This document shows positions 34,710 to 44,721 of a stretch of 64,000 nt of DNA, one piece after another (positions within the stretch are counted from its first letter, which is position 1; the number at the start of each line of letters is the position of its first letter). This DNA comes from Leptospira sp. WS4.C2. Lineage in GTDB: Bacteria > Spirochaetota > Leptospiria > Leptospirales > Leptospiraceae. Both the position numbers and the translations under genes were made by a program. Location of the stretch: positions 992,001 through 1,056,000 of the forward strand of contig NZ_CP162139.1 of assembly GCF_040833985.1 (NCBI RefSeq), given 5' to 3'. Below the pieces are notes generated by a model, which had not been told where the DNA came from, made no database searches, and worked only from the letters and a program-made list of their open reading frames with translations.

Positions 34710-36566
34710 TCAAACCTTCCAAACGTAAACGAAATCGGTTCGGTTGGCCCAAGGGAGGGGGAATTCTGTTTTGTGGAGTTTGATGGATTCGGAGCGTAGA
34801 TATTCTCGGACATCGCGGTCACGGAAGATAGTTTCGCTAAAGGAAATTTCACCGGAGTTGGTTACGGATTGGATTTTTGCGGTATAGTTGACTGTGTTTC
34901 CAAAGTAATCAATGTTACTGTTCAGGTTTACGGCAAGGCAGTTGCCTGTATGGATGGAGATTCTTATTCTAACGGGTGTATGTTGGTTTTCGGGGTGAAA
35001 CCATTCCTGCATTTCCTTAGCAGCTTTTAAAGCGTGCAAGGGACTTGAAAAACTTGCCATCACCGCATCACCTATGGTTTTCACCACGACACCTCGAAAG
35101 TTTTGGATGATTTGGTTGGTTTTGATAAAGTGTTCTCGCACTTGCAAAAAGGCACCGTGATCCCCTTCGGTTTCATAGAATTTCGTTGAACCAACTATGT
35201 CAGTGAATAGGATGGTTTTGATCCCAATATCGAGTTGTAAATTAGTGGCAATGGCTTCTTCGGAAAAAAGATCTCGAAATTCTTGGTAGTTAAAAATCTC
35301 TGAGGGTCTAAGGCTTGTTTGGTCTTCGCTTCGTTCCTCTAAGACGATGGTAACATCGGAATCGGATTCGTTTTCAAAAACTAAGTTTGGTTTTGGGGAT
35401 ACTTTGATTTCTTCTTCTTTTGTTTCCGGTAACCACAAAATATCTGTTTGTTGGTAAGATGGTTTAATATCAACTAGACGGTATTTTTTATCACCTTTTT
35501 TTCGTAGGCGAAAAACTCCTGATCCAATCAGTAAACTCGCAGAATAGGATTTTCTAGCGGGGATGGTTTTTGTAAGTAAGATGTGTTGTTTTGTCGCGGG
35601 TTCTGCTGCACAATAAAATTGTTTTTCTATGATTCGGATGCTTGGATGGAGGTGAAAGGTAACTTCGATGGAGTTCACACCGGTGGTATCAAAATCAATT
35701 TCGCAAACCTCACATTCGTCTTTGGATGGTAAATCACTTAGGCGAGTGAGACTTGTTCGAACACCACGGCAATGGGGGCAAACAATGTCCCAACTGAGTG
35801 TAAAGATCCCCAAACGACAACCTTGCAAAAATAAAAATAAAACTTCATCGGGATCTAAATTTAATTTTCGGCTAACTTCTTTTATGCGGATTCTATCGAG
35901 TTCATTGTCGGATGTAGTTTTGATCCATTGGAAAACAGAATCAACTGCCTCTTTAGAAATACCTTTGTTTATTAAGTTTTGGGTTTCTTTGTCTAACTTT
36001 TCTGGATGGATCCATTGGGCCTCAGGTACAAAAGAAAATTCTTTTCCAGGAACCAAGCTTGGTTTTGGTTTTTTCCGTTTGATTTCTTCTGCTATGTCAT
36101 TCAGTGCTTTTCGAAAGGAAATTTCCAATTTGGGCATCGCATATTGCAAAAGTTTACGCATAAAAAAGTTTCGAGGAATCCAACCAAAGTATATATATAC
36201 TTTACTCCTGGATTCACCTAACATTTCTAAGATGATTCTGCTGCGGACGTAGTGACCAAATCCCTTACTGTAAATCCGCGCGTTCCCAATTTCTTTGAGA
36301 TATTCCCACTCCCAAGGAACTTCTTCCCATTCTAATTGGAAACCAACTTGTTTGGTTTTTCCCATCAGTTTTCCATTTTGTTCCTGATAATCAAATTTGG
36401 GCATGCCAATCCTATGGTTGAGGGCGGAGGTATCGATCAAGTGGGGCCAAATTTCTTCCCGAGTCACAGGAAGGTCAAACTCCCATAAAGAATCCATGGG
36501 TGATGCAAGTGTTTTCCAGCGATCTTCCCAGGGGTATTTTTGCAGTAAGGATTCTAAATCAATCAT
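34710..36566 (-). CDS. SRPBCC (polyketide-cyclase-like) domain fused to class III adenylate/guanylate cyclase
   Basis: Order: an SRPBCC-like N-terminal domain (about 1-165, with the PVTREEIWPHLIDTSALN and SKVYIYFGWIPRNFF blocks), a helical DUF5939-like region with a zinc-ribbon look (CPHCRGVRTSL and CEVCEIDFD), a linker, and a class III cyclase domain at about 445-600. The cyclase shows both metal aspartates, ILFTDIVGST and VVKTIGDAVMASF, and the FGNTVNYTAKIQ block that contacts the nucleotide. It should make cAMP or cGMP in the cytoplasm. The start overlaps the stop of the GH5 gene by 4 bp, so it is cotranscribed with it. The stop lies just past the structured intergenic element. Confidence 0.88.
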   Translation of the reverse strand: MIDLESLLQKYPWEDRWKTLASPMDSLWEFDLPVTREEIWPHLIDTSALNHRIGMPKFDYQEQNGKLMGKTKQVGFQLEWEEVPWEWEYLKEIGNARIYSKGFGHYVRSRIILEMLGESRSKVYIYFGWIPRNFFMRKLLQYAMPKLEISFRKALNDIAEEIKRKKPKPSLVPGKEFSFVPEAQWIHPEKLDKETQNLINKGISKEAVDSVFQWIKTTSDNELDRIRIKEVSRKLNLDPDEVLFLFLQGCRLGIFTLSWDIVCPHCRGVRTSLTRLSDLPSKDECEVCEIDFDTTGVNSIEVTFHLHPSIRIIEKQFYCAAEPATKQHILLTKTIPARKSYSASLLIGSGVFRLRKKGDKKYRLVDIKPSYQQTDILWLPETKEEEIKVSPKPNLVFENESDSDVTIVLEERSEDQTSLRPSEIFNYQEFRDLFSEEAIATNLQLDIGIKTILFTDIVGSTKFYETEGDHGAFLQVREHFIKTNQIIQNFRGVVVKTIGDAVMASFSSPLHALKAAKEMQEWFHPENQHTPVRIRISIHTGNCLAVNLNSNIDYFGNTVNYTAKIQSVTNSGEISFSETIFRDRDVREYLRSESIKLHKTEFPLPWANRTDFVYVWKV

Positions 36567-38539
36567 AATGGTTTTAGGATGAGGCTCGCTTTCCCCCCAT
36601 TCCCTTTGACTGTAAGTTCTCCTTCATTTTCTGAAATTTTTTCCGCATTGAAGAGTACAATTTGTACGCCATTTGGGTATACAAACCGGGGAACTTTGAT
36701 GATACATGGTTCTGTTATGGCAAGATCAGATACCCATTCAAAATGAAATTCACGGTTTTCTAAATGGTATTTCATTTTAGTAGGAGTTCCTTGGGTGAAA
36801 GCGGCATAAGGCCTACAAAATCCTTCGATGGCACGCCCTCCCCCTCCATAGACATCGGGATCGGAGCCTGGAATGATTTGGTCTTTGGAAAAAATGCTGA
36901 GGTCTTCTTGATTCCAACCATCTCCCACCATCAAATCGTTTTCATTTGTTGCAGTGTAGTTCCAGAGAGTGTTGGAAAGGAATAGATGATCCATTGCATT
37001 GTACATCGCATCGAGGGCCATCACATGTCGTTTCCAAATTTTTGGAGAGTGGTTTCCTTTTTTCCATTCTTTGTATGCCTTTCCCCCTTGTAGGTCAAAG
37101 GGAATTCCAAACTCACCGATAAGACTCGGGATTTTTCCTGGAACAGAATCAGCAGTGTTTTTAATACGAGTGAGTTGTCGCACATACATGGCTTCGATTC
37201 CAGACTTACCGAATACGGGCCGTTTGGTGAGAGTATCTATCGCAATTGGATAGAGAAACATTTTGAAAAGGAGGGTAAGGATATCATACCAATGGGCAGC
37301 GTTCACTGCCAGTTTTGGCGCCTCTCCATTGAGGTGCGGGTGGGTGAATGCATCAGAGGCTTCTCTTTCAATAAATACCATCCAATCCTTTCTTATCGCT
37401 TGGATCGTTTCTCCGACGGTGCGCATAAAAGGGATCAGGTAATCCGCATCAAAGTCTATAGTTTTTCCTTTTACGGTTTGGAAAAAATCATTCCGTTCAA
37501 TGAAGGGGGTTCCGTCTTTGGTGATGGTATAAGCTCCTTCCAGCTGAAACGGATCACCTGGAGATTCAGGTAACCAAATGGATACTTTGTTTTTGTTGAC
37601 GGTAACGGTTTTTGTAGGAACAAATCCACCCTTCCAAACTTTGAGAGTGAGGTAGGGTAACTCAATCGCATGTCCATGAGATGAGAAGAGGGCATCGATT
37701 GGCGACCAACCTAGCCCCGGTTTGGCGGGATCTTCGTCAGTGTTCTTGAGGCCGCGATCGTTCATGGCTCGACCGATAAATCCTTTACCTGGTTCATTCA
37801 GTGAATCAAATCCCAAAACAAAATCAAAACCTTTCACTCTTTCGGCAATTTGTTTCATACAACCTAAATAGTGACTTTGAAGATAATCCTGAACGTTTTT
37901 GCCTTCGATGAGGAAGTTCGGTGCAAAGTCCTTCCCTCCAAAAAACAAAGTCCAGAGGATTGCATTTCCAGCATAACGATAGTTTTGTGACCAGCACATG
38001 GTTGGATAATTCTCTTCCTGACGAATGCCAGGTTTTGTGTAGTCGTAAGCTCTTTGCATCACAATGGCTGCATCAGCTTCCGAAAGTTTGCGATAATCGA
38101 TTCCTAGTTTTTCAAAAATCCATCCAGGAGCTCCGTCACCACCAGTCATCCGCGACCAAACATCTTGGTGAAAATCGACAAAAACATAAAATCCGTATTC
38201 TCCAGCCAATCGAACGATTTCTGTAAAATAGTCCAAATAGGCTTCGTCGTAATCATTCGGGCCTTTGTGTTCGACAGCCTCCCAAGTGGTTAATAAACGT
38301 AATACGTTAAACCCCCATTGTTTGAGCCTTGTGAAATGGGTATCTGCTTCGGAAAGGGGAAAGGGCCTGCCAATGAAGCTGACTTCTTTATGGTCTGAAA
38401 AATCGGTAGGAAACTGAGTTCCCCCATTCTTATAAGGAACCTTGGTATCACCACCTAAGTTGATTCCGCGTAGGATTACTTTTCTTCCACTAACATCTAC
38501 AAACCATTCGCCTTGGGGGGAGAGTTTTTTTTGTGCCAT
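36563..38539 (-). CDS. Glycoside hydrolase family 5, glucosylceramidase/steryl-glucosidase-like
   Basis: TIM-barrel retaining glycosidase. The N-terminus has GINLGGDTKVPY, then FVDFHQDVWSRMTGGDGAPGW, the acid/base in GFDSLNEPGKGFIG (Glu249) and the nucleophile in SLIGEFGIPFD (Glu476). The HQDVWSR motif and the long C-terminal beta domain are those of GH5 endoglycoceramidase and the EGCrP-type glucosylceramide or sterylglucoside hydrolases. No signal peptide, so cytoplasmic. AAGGA lies seven bases upstream of the ATG. It is embedded between the O-antigen ligase and a cyclase gene, with 4-bp spacing and 4-bp overlap. Substrate in a bacterium is unclear. Confidence 0.82.
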   Translation of the reverse strand: MAQKKLSPQGEWFVDVSGRKVILRGINLGGDTKVPYKNGGTQFPTDFSDHKEVSFIGRPFPLSEADTHFTRLKQWGFNVLRLLTTWEAVEHKGPNDYDEAYLDYFTEIVRLAGEYGFYVFVDFHQDVWSRMTGGDGAPGWIFEKLGIDYRKLSEADAAIVMQRAYDYTKPGIRQEENYPTMCWSQNYRYAGNAILWTLFFGGKDFAPNFLIEGKNVQDYLQSHYLGCMKQIAERVKGFDFVLGFDSLNEPGKGFIGRAMNDRGLKNTDEDPAKPGLGWSPIDALFSSHGHAIELPYLTLKVWKGGFVPTKTVTVNKNKVSIWLPESPGDPFQLEGAYTITKDGTPFIERNDFFQTVKGKTIDFDADYLIPFMRTVGETIQAIRKDWMVFIEREASDAFTHPHLNGEAPKLAVNAAHWYDILTLLFKMFLYPIAIDTLTKRPVFGKSGIEAMYVRQLTRIKNTADSVPGKIPSLIGEFGIPFDLQGGKAYKEWKKGNHSPKIWKRHVMALDAMYNAMDHLFLSNTLWNYTATNENDLMVGDGWNQEDLSIFSKDQIIPGSDPDVYGGGGRAIEGFCRPYAAFTQGTPTKMKYHLENREFHFEWVSDLAITEPCIIKVPRFVYPNGVQIVLFNAEKISENEGELTVKGNGGKASLILKPL

Positions 38540-38543
38540 TGAT

Positions 38544-39863
38544 TTATCCTTCTACCTTAAGTTCGGTTGTCTTTTTTTCTGACTCGGCGTAGAGATTGAG
38601 ATACCCAAGTAAAAAGTAAAACACAATCAAAACTTCATCATCTTGAAAATAACATTGTAAAAGCCCGGAAAAGAAAAATCCGACCAATCCATAAGTCATA
38701 AATCGAATTTTTTTTGGGATGTTTCCGTTTAAAAGTGTATAAAGGATGGTCCCAAATAACAGAAGATAGAGAATTCCTTGTGGTCCACCAAATACGGCTG
38801 TTAAATGGAAGTAGTCATTATGGGCATGACCACGTTGAGTGACTTCGTAAAAGAAACTTAGCTCTTTGTTTTCTTTTTCCCTTTCTTTTCTTGAGATCTC
38901 GATCTCTTTTTGGTAGTTCCCTGATCCAATCCCAAAGAAAGGATTTTTTTCGATAATAGGGAAGGTGGAATCCCAGATAAAAGTCCTTCCAGAGTCCGTA
39001 TGTTTTTCTCCACCAAACAAGGGATCGACTACCCGTTTGACTGCTGATGTAGTTTTATAACCCGAAAAAACTACTACTAAAAAAAGAAGACTAAAGATAC
39101 CGATGCGTTTTAACATTTTTTTAGAAATGTCTTTGTCGATAAATACCAGGATATAAATACCAAAGATTGTGCTTACCAAAGCTCCAAGAAGCGAAGACCT
39201 TGCATTGTTAAACAAGAAAACCATGGATACTAACAAAAGTAATATGGCGTTGATAGAAATTTTGGAAAATGATTCTTTTTTATACCAAGAATCATACAAT
39301 CGAAATACAAACCCAGGAAAGATAAATGCAAGTAACCCCCCGAAGGTAAGGTGGGTATTCATAAGACCTATAGGAAGATAAATGTTGAAGTTAGAGATTT
39401 TGCCGTAATGGTGTTGGTAAGGCCATGAGGCAGAGGTTTTATAAAGATCAGAAATCAATCTGGAAAGCCTGGTCATGGAAAAAATGGAGATAAAACCTGT
39501 GATTACGATCACAAAAGCAAAAATAAAAAAAGTTTTATATAGGTATTTTTTATCTTCTGGTTTGATTCCTTGTACTGAGATAAATGCAGTGACAAGAAAA
39601 ATGTCTTTCATCTCATCACGAAACGCATGTTTGATGGAAACGATCTCAAGACCGGAGGCGGAGAAATGATACAAAACGGTTACAATTTGCCAAAGATAAA
39701 ATAAGAAGAGAATTTTGACCAAAGGACTTGTCAGTTTTGGTTTTTCTGGGAGAAGGAGGAAAAAAACAAAAGAAAGTAGTAAGAAAAGTTGGCTAAGAGA
39801 AACAGAAAGGGCACAGGAAATGATGGACAAAGCAAGAAAGAAGCGATAGATTCGGTAAAACAT
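38544..39863 (-). CDS. O-antigen ligase-like membrane protein (WaaL/RfaL family)
   Basis: About ten to twelve TM helices with a large periplasmic loop between residues roughly 275 and 360. The loop contains DSGRTFIWDSTFPIIEKNP, FGIGSGNYQ and a downstream RGHAHNDYFHLTAVFGG, the conserved motif of the Wzy_C/O-antigen ligase family that carries the essential His. It should join O-antigen to lipid A-core at the periplasmic face. I start at the ATG at 39863, which places TM1 at the N-terminus; an in-frame ATG at 40070 would overlap the divergent glycosyltransferase by over 150 bases and adds a non-membrane leader. Confidence 0.85.
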   Translation of the reverse strand: MFYRIYRFFLALSIISCALSVSLSQLFLLLSFVFFLLLPEKPKLTSPLVKILFLFYLWQIVTVLYHFSASGLEIVSIKHAFRDEMKDIFLVTAFISVQGIKPEDKKYLYKTFFIFAFVIVITGFISIFSMTRLSRLISDLYKTSASWPYQHHYGKISNFNIYLPIGLMNTHLTFGGLLAFIFPGFVFRLYDSWYKKESFSKISINAILLLLVSMVFLFNNARSSLLGALVSTIFGIYILVFIDKDISKKMLKRIGIFSLLFLVVVFSGYKTTSAVKRVVDPLFGGEKHTDSGRTFIWDSTFPIIEKNPFFGIGSGNYQKEIEISRKEREKENKELSFFYEVTQRGHAHNDYFHLTAVFGGPQGILYLLLFGTILYTLLNGNIPKKIRFMTYGLVGFFFSGLLQCYFQDDEVLIVFYFLLGYLNLYAESEKKTTELKVEG

Positions 39864-39912
39864 AACTTTGGATGAGACTAATGCTTTTCTCCAATTTGTA
39901 AAGAGGTAACAG

Positions 39913-41202
39913 TTGCGAGTCTTATATTTTTCCGATACTTTTTTGCCAAAAACCGACGGAGTCGCTGTTTCGATTAAGAATTTTTCTGAACTTTTGGCTT
40001 TGCGTGGGCACCAGTTTTGTATTTGTGCTCCCAAATACGGTGACGGGGACTTTGATCGGATGACGGACAATATCCAAGTGGTTCGATTTCGCTCGGGATA
40101 CCTTCCGAGTTACCCCGATATCAAAGTGGTTTTGCCTTCTCCGGGAAAAATCAAACGGATCATTGAAGATTTCAAACCCGATCTCATCCACATCCATACC
40201 CCAGGACTTCTCGGTCTTTACGCTGTGAACGCGGCGGAGAGGTTTGGTGTTCCCACCATTGGAACCTACCATACCCTAATGGCAGAACAAGAAATGTATG
40301 TTTCCTTTTATCGTCTGTTCAAACTAGATAAACTATTTTTTAAAGCCAATAAGTTTAAGAAAAAACTAAATATTGATGAGTTAGATAAAATTGTAAAATT
40401 TGATAACTTCAATATCCGCAAAAAAATCATCTTAAAAATTTGTAATGATATCTATAATCGTTGTGATGTGGTCATCTCACCGAGTCACCTCATCAAAGAA
40501 CAACTGATTGAATATGGAATCACTCGTCCTATCACAGTAGTTTCCAATGGAATGGATTTAAAAAGGTTCCAAGGCACTCCCAAAACCTATACTGGTGGGG
40601 ATGCGCCGAAGTTTTTGCATGTGGGTCGAATCTCTTATGAAAAAAATTGTGATGTGGTACTCAATGCTTTTAAAACCATCCATGAACATTACCCGAAGGC
40701 AACACTTGCGATCATTGGCGAAGGCCCTGCCATTCCTTCTTTGGAAAGACAAGCGGAACATTTGGGAATCCAAGCTGCAGTTAGTTTTAAAGGCTTTATC
40801 CCCAATGCCGTGTTACACGAAGAGTATCCGAAGTATGATGTTTTTTTGACTGCCTCCACTATGGAAACACAAGGTCTTGTTGTTTTAGAAGCGATTGCTT
40901 GCGGACTTCCTGCTGTGGGAGTGGACGCTTTTGCCTTGCCGGAACTCATTCGTCACGGAGAAAACGGATACATAGCCAAACCGTTTGATTCCAAAGGAAT
41001 CGCCCAAGGTGCCTTAGAAATCATTCGTAACCCGGAAGAGTATGCTAAGTTTTCCAAAAATTCCATTCAAATTGCGTCGGGCCATGATATGGAAAAATGC
41101 GTAGATACAATGGAAGAAGTATATTCTAAAGTCATTGAAGCAATGAAGGGAAAAGTTAAAAAATCCAATATCTTTGATTTGTTTTTTGATTTTATGCAAT
41201 GA
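39913..41202 (+). CDS. Glycosyltransferase family 4
   Basis: GT-B enzyme using a nucleotide sugar, cytoplasmic or peripheral. The N-terminal donor-acceptor domain begins [20 protein letters not shown] and has DLIHIHTPG and GTYHTLM. The C-terminal domain shows [25 protein letters not shown] and the EX7E motif within [19 protein letters not shown]. The start is a TTG (39913) preceded by AAGAGG with six-base spacing. An insertion of about 40 residues around 135-175 is Lys/Phe rich. The closest general types are diacylglycerol or phosphatidylinositol glycosyltransferases, but the acceptor cannot be decided. It is followed by a coupled membrane protein gene. Confidence 0.9.
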   Translation: MRVLYFSDTFLPKTDGVAVSIKNFSELLALRGHQFCICAPKYGDGDFDRMTDNIQVVRFRSGYLPSYPDIKVVLPSPGKIKRIIEDFKPDLIHIHTPGLLGLYAVNAAERFGVPTIGTYHTLMAEQEMYVSFYRLFKLDKLFFKANKFKKKLNIDELDKIVKFDNFNIRKKIILKICNDIYNRCDVVISPSHLIKEQLIEYGITRPITVVSNGMDLKRFQGTPKTYTGGDAPKFLHVGRISYEKNCDVVLNAFKTIHEHYPKATLAIIGEGPAIPSLERQAEHLGIQAAVSFKGFIPNAVLHEEYPKYDVFLTASTMETQGLVVLEAIACGLPAVGVDAFALPELIRHGENGYIAKPFDSKGIAQGALEIIRNPEEYAKFSKNSIQIASGHDMEKCVDTMEEVYSKVIEAMKGKVKKSNIFDLFFDFMQ

Positions 41203-41834
41203 CAGGTTTAGTCAGTGTTGAATTGCGCTCCGTAATTTCGGGCTGTGCTATTCTTTTAACTTTTTATGCATACATTCCTTACATTCAGGGGATTCGTTTA
41301 GGAAACATTCAGCCTCATGTCTTTTCTTGGATTATCTGGGGAGCGACCACCTTTATCGTGTTCTTTGCACAAGTTGCTGGGAATGGAGGTATCGGAAGTA
41401 TTCCCATCGGTGTTTCTGGGATCATCACTATCCTTGTGGCCGTTTTTGCTTATCGCAAACGTGGTGATATAAATATCACAAAATCGGATTGGTTTTTCTT
41501 TGGGTTAGCGCTTTCGAGTTTGCCATTTTGGTTTTATTTTTCCCATCCACTCGCTGCCGTGATTGTTTTGTCTATCGCCGATATTTTGGGATTCATTCCC
41601 ACCTTTCGAAAAGGATATCTTCTTCCCAATTCTGAACCCCTTGGATTTTATCTGATCTTTTTGTTTCGTAATTTCCTTGCGATCATTGCTTTAGCGGAAT
41701 GGAATCCAACAACTTTATTATTTCCTGCGTCTGCTGGAATTGCTTGCCTTGTTTTTGTGATGATGGTAAAGATTCGAAAGTCGAATTTAGAAACTAATCT
41801 TTATCAGGAGCTGGATAAAAAGTCACAGACTTAA
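41199..41834 (+). CDS. Polytopic membrane protein of unknown function
   Basis: About six to seven TM segments in 211 residues, with few charged loops. The stretch [26 protein letters not shown] has a PQ-loop-like feel (Pro in TM, then a short loop), and a second similar repeat appears around [19 protein letters not shown]-loop or SemiSWEET-like membership is a guess from this repeat. It starts with an ATGA overlap on the glycosyltransferase gene, so joint expression is likely; its last 41 bases overlap the convergent gene. Confidence 0.62.
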   Translation: MTGLVSVELRSVISGCAILLTFYAYIPYIQGIRLGNIQPHVFSWIIWGATTFIVFFAQVAGNGGIGSIPIGVSGIITILVAVFAYRKRGDINITKSDWFFFGLALSSLPFWFYFSHPLAAVIVLSIADILGFIPTFRKGYLLPNSEPLGFYLIFLFRNFLAIIALAEWNPTTLLFPASAGIACLVFVMMVKIRKSNLETNLYQELDKKSQT

Positions 41835-42903
41835 GGATTCGGCCTTCTTCTGTATCTTCATAAACAATCTCTGCCTGTTTGGTGCGAGCAGGCAAATAAA
41901 GTTGGATCGCTTCTACAATTTCGTATGCACTTAAGGTATAATCCAAAGCTTTGATCGCAAGTTCTACACCTAGAAACCTTTCCCGAGTCACTGTTTTTGT
42001 ATCTGTTTTTTTAGTTATGATCAGCCATTTGTAAAGTCTTGCCGACCTGTTGGTGTCCAAAAGATTTCCAATATCCAGTTTCATTTGAGGGAGGATGGCA
42101 GGTGTTTGGTTGAAACGAACTTCAATTCCTCTTGCATTTGACTCACTTAGCCTTAAGGAAAGTTGTTTATCAAACAAATCATCATCAATGTATTCAATGC
42201 GATCACAGGTGGAATACACTGTGTTACAGAGATTCCCATAATTTTTATGAAAGAAAAATACCTGTAACACTTTTCCGGTTGTGGGATGGTAGAGAACCTT
42301 CGCATTGTAATTTCCCATGCGACCAAATTTGAGTGCCGAACGAATTCGTTTGTATAAATTATAACTGAGCCCAAAAAGATCCTTAACAATAGGAACATCT
42401 GTAAAACCTAGGCCTCTTGTAGCGATATAAAATGGTTCTAAGCTGACATGACCGTCTCGTTTGGCAATTTCGCGTAAGTATTCTGTGATCTCATCCATTC
42501 GCGATTCATTGAGAGAAAGAGGGGAATCTAAATAATCAATGACCACTTTCCCACCGTTTTTTCCCAGTTCTTCCCAAACCTCAGACAAATACTTTCCGTC
42601 CTCTGTGTAAGGTATTTTTTTACAATACAAGTCTTGGCATTTGATTTGTTCTTCGTAATCAGCTTTGTTAGGAGAAGGAAGAATGACTGGTTGAAATTCG
42701 GAAGAAAACTCTTCTGCCTGGATTTGTGATGGAACTGAAAAAAGAGAAAGGAAAATAGAAAGTGTAAGGGATAGAAAAAAACCTCTTTTTGGGATGGTTC
42801 TATATAATCGGGAATGGATCACCATAGAAAAGTGAAACGAGATTGGTTTGGATTTAGAGGTCTTAGGAGAAACAGATGAAATTTTTTCCATTCGGAATAA
42901 CAT
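41794..42903 (-). CDS. Exported protein of unknown function
   Basis: Not recognised. A hydrophobic segment (GFFLSLTLSIFLSLFSVPSQIQAEEF) at about residues 40-65 with an AEE cleavage-like site indicates export, but it is preceded by about 38 basic residues, longer than usual. The start is supported by GGAGA five bases upstream of the ATG. The mature part has four cysteines (KCQDLYCKK and LCNTVYSTC), a KVVIDYLDSPLSLNESRMD block and a predicted mixed alpha/beta fold. It converges with the membrane protein gene, overlapping 41 bp. Confidence 0.68.
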   Translation of the reverse strand: MLFRMEKISSVSPKTSKSKPISFHFSMVIHSRLYRTIPKRGFFLSLTLSIFLSLFSVPSQIQAEEFSSEFQPVILPSPNKADYEEQIKCQDLYCKKIPYTEDGKYLSEVWEELGKNGGKVVIDYLDSPLSLNESRMDEITEYLREIAKRDGHVSLEPFYIATRGLGFTDVPIVKDLFGLSYNLYKRIRSALKFGRMGNYNAKVLYHPTTGKVLQVFFFHKNYGNLCNTVYSTCDRIEYIDDDLFDKQLSLRLSESNARGIEVRFNQTPAILPQMKLDIGNLLDTNRSARLYKWLIITKKTDTKTVTRERFLGVELAIKALDYTLSAYEIVEAIQLYLPARTKQAEIVYEDTEEGRILKSVTFYPAPDKD

Positions 42904-42950
42904 AAAAATCTCCTATCTCTCTATTGGCTGACGTTCCGATGATTAGCACA

Positions 42951-44009
42951 TCACCAAAGTGTATTTACATTTTGAATGAGACGGATTCGACGAACAACGT
43001 CTAGTGGGTCAATGAGTTCCATACAAGCATGGTCTCCTCGCCAACATTTTGTATTTCCATAAATGGAACAAGGCCGGCAAGGTAAGTCCACTTGCAAAAC
43101 TCCTGAATCTTCTTGGGCAAAAGGGCCAAATCCAGAAAGGGGGTGGGTGGTTCCATAAATTCCAATCACAGGTTTTTTGAGTAGGGCCGCAATGTGGACG
43201 TTGGAACTATCCATTCCAATCATCACATCTAAGCGATCCATAATCCCAAGTTCCCCGCGGATACCTAAGTTTCCACCTTGGACAATATGAGCACGATTTT
43301 GACTATTCCTGAGGATTTCTAATTCTTTCGCTTCGTCTTTTCCACCAAACAGAAATACGTTGCAGTCAGGAAATTCATCAAGTAAAACTTCTACGAGCCT
43401 TTTGCATTTTTCAAAACTCCATTCTTTAAGTGCATGTCCAGCAAAAGGGGCAAATCCAAACCATTGGCCTTCTTTTTTATCAATACCTTTGGACTTAAAA
43501 AAGTCTTTTGCATACATTTTCGATTCCCCATCGACATTGAGCCAAGGACCTTTGCGAATGGGGGCATCAAAGCCTGCTTTGCGGAATACATTTAAATAAC
43601 GTTCCACTGTGTGCGGGAGTTGGTTTAGTTTTTTATTATAACGTCTTGTTTGTGCTAATTTTTCACGACGGCCTTTGATGATTTTGGAGTAAGCGACTCC
43701 TTGGCTACGAAATAAAAAGGCAATGAAGCGGGAACGAACAGAGCCATGTAAATCGATCACATGGCCGAATGGACCAAGTTTGGCGATATCACGATACATC
43801 CGCCAAAGACCTAAAATTCCTTTGTATTTTTTTAGATTCATTCCTAATACATTGAGATTAGGAATATTGTAGAAAAATGGTGCGAAGTTTCCTCTAGTAA
43901 CAACTGTCAGCTGAATATTGGAATATTTTGCTGCAATGGCAATGAGAGCCGGTGTCATTAATGCCACATCCCCCATCGCTGAAAATCGTAGTACTAAAAG
44001 GTTTGTCAT
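42951..44009 (-). CDS. Glycosyltransferase family 9 (heptosyltransferase-like)
   Basis: Lipopolysaccharide core type GT-B enzyme. Diagnostic blocks: N-terminal LLVLRFSAMGDVALMTPALIAI, DLHGSVRSRF, FAPFAGHALKEWSFEK (substrate phosphate loop), CNVFLFGGKDEAKE, and the C-terminal IGMDSSNVHIAALLKKPVIGIYGTTHP split across two strands. The PCRPCSIYGNTKCWRGDHACM cluster near the C-terminus holds four cysteines, common in this family's spirochaete members. It overlaps the start by 4 bp with the DUF4254 gene upstream, a partnership seen repeatedly with GT9 genes. Confidence 0.92.
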   Translation of the reverse strand: MTNLLVLRFSAMGDVALMTPALIAIAAKYSNIQLTVVTRGNFAPFFYNIPNLNVLGMNLKKYKGILGLWRMYRDIAKLGPFGHVIDLHGSVRSRFIAFLFRSQGVAYSKIIKGRREKLAQTRRYNKKLNQLPHTVERYLNVFRKAGFDAPIRKGPWLNVDGESKMYAKDFFKSKGIDKKEGQWFGFAPFAGHALKEWSFEKCKRLVEVLLDEFPDCNVFLFGGKDEAKELEILRNSQNRAHIVQGGNLGIRGELGIMDRLDVMIGMDSSNVHIAALLKKPVIGIYGTTHPLSGFGPFAQEDSGVLQVDLPCRPCSIYGNTKCWRGDHACMELIDPLDVVRRIRLIQNVNTLW

Positions 44010-44629
44010 TTTTGATTCTTATACAAAGACGGATTTAGATTTTGGTCATTGTACATCTTCATTTGACGATAAACTTTCACTCGTTTTGTTCCCTCGGAAT
44101 AGTCGAGAAAAAGTTCATCCAAACATTTTTTCAAATCTTCTCTTTGGTCTAGGAGAATATCTAGTTTCGCTTGGCATTTGGCGATATGTTCTTTGGAAGC
44201 AGATGAGTCTTTTCTTGCGACTTGTTCTTCCATATGGTAAATTTTGAGTTCTAAGATACTCATACGATCGAGTAACCAAGCGGGCGATTCAGAATTCAAC
44301 CGCGCATTCGGTTTTGGTGTGACGGAACGAAACATTTCGATCACAAAGTCATCGAGTTTTTCTACCATATCGGTTCTGTCTTGGTTCAGTTTGTCGATCT
44401 TTCGTTTGAGTGCCACAACATCTTCTAAAGCTATGTCTGGTCTACGAATTTCATCTTCAATATGCCACTGGATGGTATCGATGTGGTTTTTTTGGTAGAG
44501 GGTGGACTCCAAACTTCCTTCAGGATAAGGATTTGGATGAGGGGCTTCTTTTTTATGCCAATCCAGAACGGATTCCTGGAAAATAGAGACGGCTTTTATG
44601 GCTTCCAATGCTTTCATATCGTAATGCAA
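44006..44629 (-). CDS. DUF4254 protein, partner of GT9 glycosyltransferase
   Basis: All-helical 207-residue cytoplasmic protein with the DUF4254 pattern: NHIDTIQWHIEDEIRRPDI, ALKRKIDKLNQDRTDMVEKLD, SPAWLLDRMSILELKIYHM. No enzymatic motif. Its ATGA overlap with the GT9 gene suggests a helper of that enzyme. An alternative start at Met5 is possible. Confidence 0.85.
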   Translation of the reverse strand: MHYDMKALEAIKAVSIFQESVLDWHKKEAPHPNPYPEGSLESTLYQKNHIDTIQWHIEDEIRRPDIALEDVVALKRKIDKLNQDRTDMVEKLDDFVIEMFRSVTPKPNARLNSESPAWLLDRMSILELKIYHMEEQVARKDSSASKEHIAKCQAKLDILLDQREDLKKCLDELFLDYSEGTKRVKVYRQMKMYNDQNLNPSLYKNQK

Positions 44630-44721
44630 TTCATGATTTAATATGGTTTTTGGCGTTCAATCCAAATATTTCCCAGGTTTTTCGCTTTCTTTTGCCATCT
44701 CTTTCAGGCATTTGAATTCTC

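Noticed and set aside
34608..34852. Several overlapping open frames across the GC-rich intergenic element
   Set aside because: They cross the stop codons of both flanking genes and have no start signal or domain; the open frames reflect GC-rich composition.
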